NCBI GenBank assembly: GCA_946487985.1
Contig: CAMLUY010000076.1
Span: 1 to 5,174 of the forward strand
DNA: 5,174 bases
Origin: an uncultured Clostridia bacterium
Lineage (GTDB): Bacteria > Bacillota > Clostridia > Christensenellales > UBA1242
Reading direction: 5' to 3'
Below the pieces are notes generated by a model. That model saw only the letters and a list, made by a program, of their open reading frames with translations, had not been told where the DNA came from and did not search any database. Shown here piece after piece: positions 1 through 5,165 of this stretch (its first letter is position 1; the number at the start of each line of letters is the position of its first letter). A program made the translations under genes and the position numbers.

Positions 1-1255
1 AATTTTGCTCTCTCTTGATAGTTTTGTGGTTTATCTTTTCCAGTTCATCAATGCCACGGACAGCCTTGCGCACGTTTTTTTTGACTTTTGCAAAGTCTGT
101 TTGCAAGCAGTTCTCCGGATATGCAGCCTGCGGCTGCGAAAGCAGCAGCTGTGAAAGCTGAGCAGTGGCATTCCTTTGAAGCGCCGCGCACTTTTCGCGC
201 CCACCGAGCAGCTTTTCGCTATCATCAATCAGGTCGTCGAGCAATTTGCACAGCTGTTTTGCGTTTTTAAAGCTGCTTGCTACGCCTTTATCCCTCAAAT
301 ATTTGAAGTTGTAAATTTCCTGACCTGGGACTTTTCTTGTTACAAGCAGGGGCAGCCCCATGCTGATTGCCTCGGTCGACAGCGCTCCGCCAGCCTTGCT
401 GACAAGGACATCAGAGGCCGCCATATATTTCTCAACATCTTTGGTAAAGCCCACGTTCAACACACTGATGCCTTGCGGTATGTGCTTTTTTGCCACTTTT
501 TTAAAGGCGCGATGGTCTTTGCCATTGATGACAATAATCTGAACATTTCTGCCCTTGCAGGCCTTGATGAGGTCACAGAAATTCTTGTATCCGCCCGACC
601 AGCTTCCCCCGCCGAACATCACAAGGATTGTGAAGACGTCATCTTTTAGTCCCACCATCTGCCTTGCCTGCGCTTTATCAATCTGGCAGAAAAATTTTTC
701 ATCAATCGGAATGCCATACGGTAAAAGCTGAACGGGTAAAAATCCTCGTCGCTCGCAGTCTGGCGCAAAGTCCTGATTTGGCAGCGTCAAAAAGTCTACG
801 CCGATGCAGGCTTCCCAAAAGGGCGAGTTGACATAGTCAAGGCTTGCAACAACCACTTTGGCAGGAATATCATACGCCAGCCTGAGATTTGTGATTGCCA
901 TTGCAGGATAAAAATGAGTGCAGTAAATTACGTCAGGCTGAAAAGTATAGATTTCGCGCAAAAGTCCGCTCATACCCGAGCGCGCAACGCCCTGTGCCGG
1001 ACAGTGAAACCTTCTGTCGGGGTCAAGCCCAAGAAAGTAGTTATAGAAAAAATTGTACACATGCCTGAACTTGCTGACCGCGATATTATAGCCCTTATCG
1101 ACAACCCATACGCTTGGCCGATTAGAAAAAGATTTGAGATAGTCAATGACCTTAACCTCACAATCCCCCATCTTTTCAAGTTTATTTTTCATTACTTGCG
1201 CGCAGGCGTTGTGCCCGTTGCCAGCAGTAACCGTCAAAATTAATACTTTTTTCAT
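1..1255 (-). CDS. Processive diacylglycerol glycosyltransferase-like protein (MGDG synthase / GT28 family), 3' partial
   Basis: Open from an ATG at 1255 to the window edge with no stop, giving 418 residues. The layout is a two-domain GT-B fold of the MurG / MGDG-synthase / UgtP family. The N-terminal acceptor domain starts with VLILTVTAGNGHNA (GNGH at 12-15) and has THFYPA at 113-118. PYGIPID (179-185) leads into the C-terminal nucleotide-sugar domain, with FGGGSWSGG (214-222) and the donor-binding signature SKAGGALSTEA (286-296) followed by VPGQE (309-313). Known members transfer glucose or galactose from UDP-sugar to diacylglycerol at the inner membrane face, making glycolipids and lipoteichoic acid anchors. 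Sugar, linkage and processivity cannot be read here. AAAAGGA lies 5 nt before the ATG. Residues after about 370 form a Lys/Arg-rich tail, making the protein longer than the roughly 380-residue UgtP. The family is clear; the exact enzyme is inference. Confidence 0.9.
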   Translation of the reverse strand, partial: MKKVLILTVTAGNGHNACAQVMKNKLEKMGDCEVKVIDYLKSFSNRPSVWVVDKGYNIAVSKFRHVYNFFYNYFLGLDPDRRFHCPAQGVARSGMSGLLREIYTFQPDVIYCTHFYPAMAITNLRLAYDIPAKVVVASLDYVNSPFWEACIGVDFLTLPNQDFAPDCERRGFLPVQLLPYGIPIDEKFFCQIDKAQARQMVGLKDDVFTILVMFGGGSWSGGYKNFCDLIKACKGRNVQIIVINGKDHRAFKKVAKKHIPQGISVLNVGFTKDVEKYMAASDVLVSKAGGALSTEAISMGLPLLVTRKVPGQEIYNFKYLRDKGVASSFKNAKQLCKLLDDLIDDSEKLLGGREKCAALQRNATAQLSQLLLSQPQAAYPENCLQTDFAKVKKNVRKAVRGIDELEKINHKTIKREQN

Positions 1256-1281
1256 ATTTGTCCTTTTGGGCTGTTCAATTC

Positions 1282-1309
1282 ATTTTAGCACAAAATCAAC
1301 CAATCGCAA
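1282..1309 (-). promoter_or_regulatory. Sigma-A-type promoter of the glycosyltransferase gene (extended -10)
   Basis: On the minus strand, TTGCGA (1309-1304), a 16 bp spacer, then TAAAAT (1287-1282). The -10 is preceded by TGC, which makes an extended -10 element. The predicted start near 1275 leaves a leader of about 20 nt that holds the AAAAGGA ribosome binding site. The -35 matches consensus at 4 of 6 positions. Confidence 0.5.
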
Positions 1310-1352
1310 AATATTCAAGAATAATTATCAATACAAAATTCAAAAAAATTAC

Positions 1353-1382
1353 TATGAAATTTTGGAAATTTTATTGTATACT
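1353..1382 (+). promoter_or_regulatory. Weak candidate promoter of the DUF1846 gene
   Basis: TATACT at 1377-1382 matches the -10 consensus at 5 of 6 positions. No good -35 lies at the right distance; TATGAA at 1353-1358 with an 18 bp spacer is the best available. Initiation near 1389 would give a leader of about 44 nt. The palindrome at 1398-1410 would then sit about 10-22 nt downstream of the start point, a usual place for an operator. Confidence 0.35.
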
Positions 1383-1397
1383 TGTGATAGGTTTTAA

Positions 1398-1410
1398 TTT
1401 GCAGTGCAAA
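1398..1410. promoter_or_regulatory. Perfect 6-1-6 palindrome, possible operator
   Basis: TTTGCAGTGCAAA is a perfect inverted repeat with one central base. It lies between the candidate -10 and the ribosome binding site of the DUF1846 gene. A repressor site is possible. The half-site TGCAAA also occurs in other spacers of this window and is short, so chance is a real alternative. Confidence 0.25.
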
Positions 1411-1432
1411 AATAGTCGAAAAGAGGTGAAAA

Positions 1433-2932
1433 ATGAAAAGACAATTCCAACAAAAGCTTGGCTTTGACAACGAAATCTATCTGAACAACCAAAGCGAAAA
1501 AATCCTTGAACGAATTAATATGTTTTCAGGAAAACTTTATCTTGAATTTGGCGGCAAAATCTTTGACGACCTGCATGCCGCCCGCGTTTTGCCTGGTTTT
1601 GACCCAAACATCAAAACAAAGCTTTTGGTCAAGCTGAAAAATACAGCCGAAATCATTTTCTGCATATCGGCAAACGATATTGAAAAAAACAAGATTCGTG
1701 CAGACCTTGGGCTGAGCTATGACAATGAAATGCTGCGCCTTATTGACAACCTGCGAAGCCTTGGACTGTATGTGTCGTCAATCGTCATCACACTGTACAA
1801 AGGCCAGCCGTCAGCGACCAAGTTCGCTCAAAAACTTGAACAGCGTGGCGAGCGCGTGTATTTTCACCGCTACACAAAAGGCTATCCTGACCAGGTGGAC
1901 ATCATTGTATCCGATGAAGGCTATGGCGCAAACCCATACATTGAAACCACCCGCCCACTTGTCATCGTTACAGCGCCAGGGCCGTCAAGCGGCAAGCTTG
2001 CAACCTGCCTCAGTCAAATGTATCACGAATTTAAGCGTGGCGTAAAGGCTGGCTATGCCAAGTTTGAAACCTTCCCTGTCTGGAATCTGCCACTCAAACA
2101 CCCTGTAAACATCGCCTATGAAGCCGCTACCGCTGATTTGAAAGATATCAACCAAATTGACCCCTATCATTTCAATGCCTATGGCAAACTGACGGTCAAT
2201 TACAACCGCGACATTGAAGTCTTTCCAGTGCTGAAAAACATACTGAAAAAGATTTCGTCAAGCGAGATCTACAAATCGCCAACCGATATGGGGGTGAACT
2301 GCGTTGCCGATGCAATCATTGACAACGACGTCGTTGAAAATGCAGCAAAACGGGAAGTTGTGCGCAGATATTTCAAAGCTGAATGCGACTATCGCAGAGG
2401 AATGGCATCTTATGAAACAGTAGAGCGCACAAAAAGCCTGATGGCTGAACTTGAAATATCCACAAACTTTTTGCCTGTTGTTGACATTTCCAAACAAATA
2501 AGTCAGGAAAGCGGCTTCCCTTGCGTAGTTATTGAGCTGCCAGATGGCGAAATGGTATACGGCAAAAACAAAAAAATCATTTCGGCAAGCGGCGCGATGA
2601 TACTCAATGCGCTGCGCACTCTTGCTGGTATGGACGATGATTTTTACATCATCAGCGACAATATTTTAATGCCAATCGTCAATTTGCGAACAGAATATTT
2701 GCACTCAAAGAACAGTTTGCTGTCGCTTGACGATGTACTGCTCGCCTTGGCGGTATCATCACACCAAAACAAAAAAGCCCGTCAGGCAATCAAAATGCTT
2801 CCTCTTCTCAAAGGCTGCGAGGCGCACAGCACATATATTCTGCCAGCCGCTGAGGAGCAAGCCCTCAAAAAGCTGGGCATCAACATCAGCTGCGAGCCGG
2901 TTTTTATTGGCAGCAACCTTTATGATAATTGA
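1433..2932 (+). CDS. DUF1846 (UPF0371) family protein, full length
   Basis: A 499-residue protein with the landmarks of the DUF1846 / UPF0371 family, which is common in Bacillota and some Actinobacteria and has no established function that I know of. The family opening GFDNEIYL (10-17) is followed by LYLEFGGK (35-42) and HAARVLPGF (48-56). SDEGYGANPYIE (160-171) follows, then TAPGPSSGKLAT (180-191), which resembles a phosphate-binding loop but is not a canonical Walker A: it has three residues between the glycines and no Ser/Thr after the lysine. SPTDMGVN lies at 282-289. No signal peptide or membrane helix is evident, so it is probably cytosolic. Length fits a complete member. AAGAGGTG lies 4 nt before the ATG, supporting this start. 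The gene diverges from the glycosyltransferase, converges on the acidic protein gene and ends at a shared terminator. A nucleotide-binding or metabolic role is inference. Confidence 0.93.
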   Translation: MKRQFQQKLGFDNEIYLNNQSEKILERINMFSGKLYLEFGGKIFDDLHAARVLPGFDPNIKTKLLVKLKNTAEIIFCISANDIEKNKIRADLGLSYDNEMLRLIDNLRSLGLYVSSIVITLYKGQPSATKFAQKLEQRGERVYFHRYTKGYPDQVDIIVSDEGYGANPYIETTRPLVIVTAPGPSSGKLATCLSQMYHEFKRGVKAGYAKFETFPVWNLPLKHPVNIAYEAATADLKDINQIDPYHFNAYGKLTVNYNRDIEVFPVLKNILKKISSSEIYKSPTDMGVNCVADAIIDNDVVENAAKREVVRRYFKAECDYRRGMASYETVERTKSLMAELEISTNFLPVVDISKQISQESGFPCVVIELPDGEMVYGKNKKIISASGAMILNALRTLAGMDDDFYIISDNILMPIVNLRTEYLHSKNSLLSLDDVLLALAVSSHQNKKARQAIKMLPLLKGCEAHSTYILPAAEEQALKKLGINISCEPVFIGSNLYDN

Positions 2933-2956
2933 TGAACAAAACCGATAATTTCAGTC

Positions 2957-3044
2957 AAAATTTTAATTTTTACTAATATTTATTGAAAATTTTTAATTTT
3001 TGATAAAATTTAAGTAAATTTATAAAAATTTTGTAAAATTGATA
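2957..3044. other. Very AT-rich spacer with A/T tracts in helical phase (probable curved DNA)
   Basis: About 9% GC. From 3005 to 3044 the sequence divides into four 10-mers, AAAATTTAAG, TAAATTTATA, AAAATTTTGT and AAAATTGATA, so an A-to-T junction recurs every 10 bp. Two further A4Tn tracts, with junctions at about 2960 and 2990, sit roughly 3 and 2 helical turns upstream. Tracts phased this way bend DNA. The block lies between two convergent genes and encodes nothing I can see. Confidence 0.5.
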
Positions 3045-3046
3045 TA

Positions 3047-3108
3047 AAAAAACTGCAAATTTGCGAAATGCTTATATTTTTCAGCGCTTCATAAGTTTGC
3101 AGTTTTTT
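3047..3108. terminator. Bidirectional intrinsic terminator shared by two convergent genes
   Basis: AAAAAACTGCAAA (3047-3059) is the exact reverse complement of TTTGCAGTTTTTT (3096-3108), a 13 bp stem. The 36-nt interior adds partial pairing, including GAA (3065-3067) with TTC (3088-3090) and GCT (3070-3072) with AGC (3083-3085). The stem ends in a T-run on both strands, so it can stop the DUF1846 transcript on plus and the acidic protein transcript on minus. The minus-strand stop codon (3109-3107) lies in the A-rich foot of the stem. Confidence 0.8.
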
Positions 3109-3757
3109 ACATGTCTATGTGGAATGGGTTGGCATCAACGCCAGTAGGAATATGCGTGTATTGCAAACGACCTGTTGCATTGACTTTGAAGCGAGATTTG
3201 TGCTTGCCATAAAAGGCTTTGCATTTCGCATTCAAGCATACATACCTTTGCGTGCGTTGAAGACCTATCACGCCCCATACCATGCCGCGGAAAAGAGAAG
3301 GCGCGACAGGCTCTGTCCAAATTGACTGTTGATGACATTTTGGACACTTCATCTGTGTACGCATCAGGCAGCCAAAGCGTTTGGCATCTTTGTGCATTTG
3401 ATTGACGTTAAGCGTAAATTTGGATTTCCCTCTAATAGGAAAATTGACTTCACCTTCTTTATTTTCGTCTTGCGCATTGTCATTTTTTTTCTTGCGCTTT
3501 GCCTTCGTCTGTTGACCTTGGGTGTCGTCGACGCCGTAACCGTCGCCGATGTCTTCGCCATAGCCGTCATCCTCACCAGTATCATCTTCCATTCCGTCAG
3601 CTATTGCATCGTCATCATATTCATTTTCAGAATCATCAACGCCGTATTCATCATCTTCGTCATAGTCTTCATCAAAATCGTCATCTTCATCGCCTTCGTC
3701 AAATTCATCGTCATAAAGGTCGTCGAACTCGTCGTCATCGAAACTTGTACCTGCCAT
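3107..3757 (-). CDS. Acidic-tract protein with C-terminal zinc-ribbon-like domain, unknown function
   Basis: A 216-residue protein I do not recognise. Residues 7-78 hold 43 Asp/Glu in 72 positions, punctuated by Phe, Tyr and Gly, and no Lys, Arg or His occurs before residue 85. A basic patch KAKRKKK (85-91) and a polar linker follow. The C-terminal half, from about 105, looks folded: CPKC (138-141) and CLNAKC (174-179) can form a four-cysteine zinc site, with a hydrophobic GMVWGVIGL segment between them. No signal peptide is seen. ATG 3757 is chosen because AAAGGAGGG lies 3 nt upstream; an in-frame TTG at 3814 has no such site. Zinc ribbons often bind nucleic acid or RNA polymerase, and an acidic tract can mimic nucleic acid, so an RNA-polymerase or ribosome partner is conceivable but inferred. 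The leader carries TTTGCA/TGCAAA arms (3797-3802, 3780-3785) that can form a hairpin just before the ribosome binding site. Confidence 0.88.
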   Translation of the reverse strand: MAGTSFDDDEFDDLYDDEFDEGDEDDDFDEDYDEDDEYGVDDSENEYDDDAIADGMEDDTGEDDGYGEDIGDGYGVDDTQGQQTKAKRKKKNDNAQDENKEGEVNFPIRGKSKFTLNVNQMHKDAKRFGCLMRTQMKCPKCHQQSIWTEPVAPSLFRGMVWGVIGLQRTQRYVCLNAKCKAFYGKHKSRFKVNATGRLQYTHIPTGVDANPFHIDM

Positions 3758-3843
3758 CTGCCCTCCTTTGTTTTTCAGCTGCAAATCATTAAAGAGTTTG
3801 CAACAGCAAATCAAAACTTTGTAAAAAAATCTTTTATGATTTT

Positions 3844-3871
3844 ATTATACACATTTTTTCATTTTTTACAA
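3844..3871 (-). promoter_or_regulatory. Sigma-A-type promoter of the acidic zinc-ribbon protein gene
   Basis: On the minus strand, TTGTAA (3871-3866), a 16 bp spacer and a perfect TATAAT (3849-3844). Initiation near 3837 would give a leader of about 80 nt. The -35 touches the T-tract of the terminator hairpin at 3874-3897, so the upstream unit is closed immediately before this promoter. Confidence 0.55.
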
Positions 3872-3897
3872 AAAAAACGTCAATATTTTGACGTTTT
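3871..3897 (-). terminator. Intrinsic terminator at the left end of the structured element
   Basis: On the minus strand AAAACGTCAA and TTGACGTTTT pair in a perfect 10 bp stem with a 4-nt loop (3897-3874), continued by T residues to 3871. It would end minus-strand transcription arriving from the small membrane protein gene or from within the element. Confidence 0.7.
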
Positions 3898-4091
3898 GCA
3901 CGCAAACATTATTTCAGACCGCTCAAAAACAAGCGGGACGAGGCTCGCAAAAAGCACAAAACAGGAGTTTAGTATGCTAAATGACTGTTCTTGGGCGTTT
4001 TGCAGCAAACGAAGTAAGAAAAATTTCCTCTTCCAAATTTTTCGACCGCGCCGCTTTTCAGCAGTCTGAAACGTCAATATTTTGAGGTTTT
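3874..4091. repeat. Structured intergenic element bounded by 23 bp palindromic direct repeats
   Basis: A 23 bp sequence containing AACGTCAATATTTTGA occurs at 3875-3897 and again at 4069-4091 with one mismatch (C in the left copy, G at 4086). Each copy is itself a hairpin. The 171 bp between them are rich in complementary segments: TTTCAGAC (3912-3919) pairs with GTCTGAAA (4064-4071), extended inward by GCT/AGC and AAAA/TTTT and by AGCGG (3932-3936) with CCGCT (4051-4055). Inner hairpins lie at 3961-3988 and 4018-4043. The left copy has a T-run on the minus strand and the right copy on the plus strand, so both ends look like outward-facing terminators. It could be an interspersed MITE-like repeat, a non-coding RNA or the structured 3' UTR of the gene at 4092-4325. 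No transposase and no clear internal promoter are visible. Confidence 0.5.
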
Positions 4092-4093
4092 TT
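4069..4093 (+). terminator. Weak plus-strand terminator at the right end of the structured element
   Basis: AAACGTCAA (4069-4077), loop TATT and TTGAGGTTT (4082-4090) form a 9-position stem with one G-G mismatch, and T-residues run to 4093. It faces opposite to the left-end terminator. It is useful only if something transcribes the element rightward, for which no promoter is evident. Confidence 0.3.
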
Positions 4094-4325
4094 ATTCAAG
4101 CCACAATACCTTGTTGTACACAATCAAAGTAATTATGTCAATCAGCCACAAAAATGGCATGCCAATAATCAGCAGTAACACACCAAGCACAATGCCAAGA
4201 GTATTTTCACTTGCAACTGATTTGATGATTCTGTAAATCACCCAAACAATGTCAATCACTGGCAGTGCAAGGATTATTTTCACCAGCAGTGGCAGCTCAT
4301 CAAGCGCTTTGATAAAGTCTTTCAT
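4092..4325 (-). CDS. Small two-helix membrane protein, unknown function
   Basis: A 77-residue hydrophobic protein with a short charged N-terminus (MKDFIKALDELP). Two membrane segments are visible at about residues 13-31 and 43-69, separated by a polar turn around RIIKSVASEN. Single Asp residues lie in helix 1 (25) and late in helix 2 (63), each in a similar setting: PVIDIVW and WLIDIIT. It has no catalytic motif and no cleavable signal peptide. I recognise no named family; the general pattern resembles small hypothetical membrane proteins of Clostridia. ATG 4325 is preferred because AAGGAGG sits 5 nt upstream; an in-frame TTG at 4343 would place that site inside the gene. The promoter at 4390-4417 serves it. 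No terminator with a T-run follows the stop directly, so the transcript probably extends through the structured element to the terminator near 3874. Confidence 0.8.
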   Translation of the reverse strand: MKDFIKALDELPLLVKIILALPVIDIVWVIYRIIKSVASENTLGIVLGVLLLIIGMPFLWLIDIITLIVYNKVLWLE

Positions 4326-4389
4326 CACTCCCTCCTTTTTCAAACACCTTCATTGCATCACAAATACGTGGCGTTTTTGATAAAAATAT

Positions 4390-4417
4390 ATTATGAGCAT
4401 TTTAAATATATTGTCAA
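4390..4417 (-). promoter_or_regulatory. Sigma-A-type promoter of the small membrane protein gene
   Basis: On the minus strand, perfect TTGACA (4417-4412), a 16 bp spacer and CATAAT (4395-4390), a 5 of 6 match. The predicted start near 4383 leaves a leader of about 58 nt before ATG 4325. Confidence 0.55.
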
Positions 4418-4495
4418 GTAAAATGCAAACTTTGTCAAAATTAGTGCCTTTTGTCGATTTTTGACGAACAACTTTATTTTTATCTTATCTTGGTA

Positions 4496-4524
4496 TTGAC
4501 AAATGTGACAAACTCTGATAGAAT
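4496..4524 (+). promoter_or_regulatory. Strong sigma-A-type promoter of the 178-residue protein gene
   Basis: Perfect TTGACA (4496-4501), an optimal 17 bp spacer and TAGAAT (4519-4524), a 5 of 6 match. It is the best promoter in the window. Initiation is expected near 4530-4532, leaving a leader of about 98 nt before ATG 4629. The -35 is about 80 bp from the -35 of the divergent membrane protein gene. Confidence 0.75.
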
Positions 4525-4530
4525 ATAGAC

Positions 4531-4608
4531 ATGATGAAACCAGATTGCAAAATCTTTTTGTCAAAGCATGGTGAAATTCCAATGCAACAATATGTCAAGC
4601 AAGCTTGA
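4531..4608 (+). CDS. Possible 25-codon leader ORF, perhaps leaderless
   Basis: An ATG-ATG start at 4531 opens 25 codons (beginning MMKPDCKIFLSKHG) and stops with TGA at 4606-4608, 20 nt before the downstream ATG at 4629. The first ATG falls at the predicted transcription start of the 4496-4524 promoter, and no ribosome binding site precedes it, so it could only be translated from a leaderless mRNA. It spans a small hairpin, AGATT-GCAA-AATCT (4542-4555), followed by four T residues. It may be chance; no conservation can be tested here. Confidence 0.2.
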   Translation: MMKPDCKIFLSKHGEIPMQQYVKQA

Positions 4609-4628
4609 TAAAAAAGGGAGATTTGAAA

Positions 4629-5165
4629 ATGAGAAAATACAAAAAAAGAGAGTTCATTGTTGACTCTTATCCAGTCATCGAAAATGGCAAAACATACATT
4701 TGCTATGTTATGCAACGAGCTGATGGGACCGAATTTCGTGCGAAAACACATTTTGTAAACTACACCTTTGATGATAATCGCTTGTCATCAATCGAAGGTC
4801 TGACAAGAAGATTTGAAGGCGGAATGCGTCATGCAATATCTTCGCTTGCAAAAAGCCTTGATGACCCATACATGTCACAGAGATATGTCAACCAGGCATA
4901 CGACCAGGTACAGTCTTTTGTAACAAAAGCCACAACCACAAAAAAGATAGTTCCACCAGAAGATATGCAGGGCTTTGTAAACAACATGTTTCAAAACTGC
5001 ATCTCTGATATTATTTTGAATAAAGAAAATGTAGATTTGGAAAGCACCTTTGATCGCGTTTTGAGCGATGAAAAAGCGCAAACAAATCAATATCTTGTCA
5101 ATGCAATTGCCTCTGTTTGTCAGCCAGAAAAAGTTGCTGACGACGTTGAAGCCGAGCTTGAATAA
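4629..5165 (+). CDS. Uncharacterised 178-residue cytosolic protein
   Basis: I do not recognise this protein. The N-terminus is basic (MRKYKKRE) and is followed by a segment that reads as short beta strands (residues 9-47: EFIVDSYPVIENGKTYICYV and then a DGTEFRAKTHF stretch). From about residue 55 it looks mainly helical and polar, and it ends in an acidic tail (ADDVEAELE). There is no signal peptide, membrane helix or clear enzymatic motif. ATG 4629 is preferred over in-frame TTG codons at 4605 and 4623 because GGGAG at 4616-4620 lies 8 nt upstream. A strong promoter at 4496-4524 drives it after a leader of about 98 nt, suggesting good expression. The coding region is AT-richer than the first two genes, like the neighbouring small membrane protein gene. 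No terminator is visible in the 9 bases after the stop. Confidence 0.85.
   Translation: MRKYKKREFIVDSYPVIENGKTYICYVMQRADGTEFRAKTHFVNYTFDDNRLSSIEGLTRRFEGGMRHAISSLAKSLDDPYMSQRYVNQAYDQVQSFVTKATTTKKIVPPEDMQGFVNNMFQNCISDIILNKENVDLESTFDRVLSDEKAQTNQYLVNAIASVCQPEKVADDVEAELE

Noticed and set aside
176..649. 157-codon plus-strand ORF opposite the glycosyltransferase
   Set aside because: It overlaps antisense a reading frame with unmistakable glycosyltransferase motifs and has no start signals.
3499..3760. Microsatellite-like trinucleotide repeat
   Set aside because: The TCA/TCG/TCT pattern is simply the complement of mixed Asp and Glu codons; units vary and are not tandem copies.
3758..3814. Longer start (TTG at 3814) for the acidic zinc-ribbon protein
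   Set aside because: It adds 19 unrelated residues and has no ribosome binding site, while AAAGGAGGG directly precedes ATG 3757.
3898..4068. A standard structural RNA (6S, SRP, RNase P or tmRNA) within the element
   Set aside because: I looked for the conserved motifs of these RNAs on both strands and found none; a covariance-model search would settle it.
3329..4069. 246-codon plus-strand ORF rich in Ile, Val and Phe
   Set aside because: Its first part is the antisense of the Asp/Glu-codon-rich acidic tract; GAY/GAR codons read backwards give hydrophobic residues and no stops. It has no promoter or ribosome binding site at its start. Only its last 31 codons are discussed, as part of the structured element.
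3880..4077. 65-codon minus-strand ORF across the structured element
   Set aside because: It opens with TTG, lacks a ribosome binding site and is Arg/Lys/Phe-rich without domain character; the inverted repeats explain the DNA better.
4326..4343. Longer start (TTG at 4343) for the small membrane protein
   Set aside because: It would translate through the AAGGAGG site that correctly serves ATG 4325.
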